64,000 bases of DNA from NCBI GenBank assembly GCA_028284185.1, contig JANQSG010000013.1:1-64000 (forward strand), written 5' to 3'. The stretch is from Kangiella sp. GTDB lineage: Bacteria > Pseudomonadota > Gammaproteobacteria > Enterobacterales > Kangiellaceae. Positions 63,438 through 64,000 of this stretch are shown piece after piece. The position numbers were made by a program, and so were the translations under genes. Each line of letters opens with the position of its first letter. The first letter of the stretch is position 1. Below the pieces are notes generated by a model. That model was given only the letters and a program-made list of their open reading frames with translations. It did not search any database and had not been told where the DNA came from.

Positions 63438-64000
63438 CTAAGCTAATAAGTATTTTATTTTGAAAGCCTCAAGTAACTGGCGGGTTTCATTCAATGGCAA
63501 GCCCACCACTCCTGAATAACTACCTTCAATCCTGCTTATAAACTAGCAGCTACTCCCTGAATAGCATATGAACCAGCTTTGCCTAAAGGCTCTTGAGTCT
63601 GACAATACAGCTCTATTTGACGCATACTTAGCCTATCAAAATACACTTGGCTTTGACTGGTTTTCTGAAGAGTTTGCTGAGCATCTAAAACCACCAGACT
63701 GGTATAAACGGTGTGACTATTTGCGGATAAAGCAGCCAGCATTTGAGCTGCATCCTGCAAGTCTTTGGGTTTGCCCAAACAGCGACCATCAAGCACCACC
63801 ACCGTATCAGCTGCTAAGATTGGATAATCTAAAGCCACTAACCTGGCTTTAGCCGATTTGGCTTTGCCCAAAGCTACTCTCTCAACATATTCCAAAGGAG
63901 CTTCATCAGAAAGTTTAGTTTCATCAAAATCATTACTGACGGGGATAAAATCAACACCTAGTTGAGTTAACAACTCTTTACGCCGAAGAGAACCCGAAGC
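63438..64000 (-). pseudogene. maf: Maf-family nucleotide pyrophosphatase, frameshifted and cut by the window edge
   Basis: Maf hydrolyses noncanonical nucleoside triphosphates (dTTP/UTP type in YhdE). The frame starts beyond the right edge: residues ASGSLRRKELLTQLGVDF are readable to position 64000. ILAADTVVVLDGRCLGKPKDLQDA and YCQTQEPLGKAGSYAIQGVAAS follow. A stop (63536-63538) then breaks the normal end. Shifting frame at about 63542-63544 (one base lost) restores FISRIEGSYSGVVGLPLNET and ends at 63438, giving the expected C-terminus. Either a real frameshift or a sequencing error; without it about 35 C-terminal residues are missing. Confidence 0.85.

Noticed and set aside
63568..63852. Plus-strand open frame of 94 codons
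   Set aside because: Antisense to maf, whose frame carries the recognisable Maf motifs.

Overview
This window is a stretch of chromosome from a low-GC (roughly 40-43% by eye) marine-type gammaproteobacterium. The evidence is the complete gammaproteobacterial toolkit in its usual neighbourhoods: the dcw cluster, rsmI-lpoA-yraN-diaA-dolP, rplM-rpsI-petABC-sspAB, zapE, zapG-degS-murA-ibaG, yrbG-kdsDC-lptCAB-rpoN-hpf-ptsN-rapZ, and maf-rng-yhdP-tldD. The family could be Kangiellaceae or a relative, but that is inferred from overall character only.

Layout. (1) 1-11.8 kb, minus strand: division and wall cluster mraZ-rsmH-ftsL-ftsI-murE-murF-mraY-murD-ftsW-murG-murC (murC is cut by the window edge). 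It is driven from a promoter overlapped by four 10-bp MraZ boxes. (2) 12-15.5 kb: small envelope and unknown proteins, the RNase P RNA gene (with an enlarged P12 and tandem copies of its own 3' end), dispersed palindromes, and a secreted peptide made only of five identical 11-residue repeats. (3) 15.5-22.7 kb: rsmI, then divergent lpoA-yraN-diaA-dolP, followed by a membrane-anchored AraC-type regulator and two membrane proteins, one ABA4-like. (4) 22.8-28.6 kb: cytochrome bc1 (petABC), stringent starvation proteins sspAB, and ribosomal proteins L13/S9. (5) 28.9-36.6 kb: an HU-like protein, a compact ECF sigma operon, zapE with a hydrolase, an acetolactate-synthase-like/ALDH pair, and a YjdF-like membrane protein. 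(6) 36.7-42 kb: zapG, a DegS-like protease, then a solitary integron-type gene cassette encoding an HNH-domain protein, abutting murA-ibaG. (7) 42.3-51.6 kb: LPS export and Kdo genes, the sigma-54/PTS-Ntr block and mgtE. The mla operon and npr, usual members of this neighbourhood, are not here. (8) 51.6-64 kb: pmbA and darP separated by a TonB-dependent receptor, then tldD, a nitrilase, yhdP, rng and a frameshifted maf cut by the window edge.

The most notable finding is the lone cassette at about 38750-40392. It has a GTTAGAC core at its left edge and a 66-bp attC-like structure at its right edge that encodes the last 17 residues of the protein. The attC includes the extra unpaired G expected of integron recombination sites. 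It looks like a cassette inserted at a secondary chromosomal site, with no integrase visible, carrying an undescribed 531-residue HNH protein that could be a defence effector (inference). Other items worth attention are the repeat peptide at 15170-15409, the unusual rnpB locus, the ECF sigma micro-operon and the broken maf.
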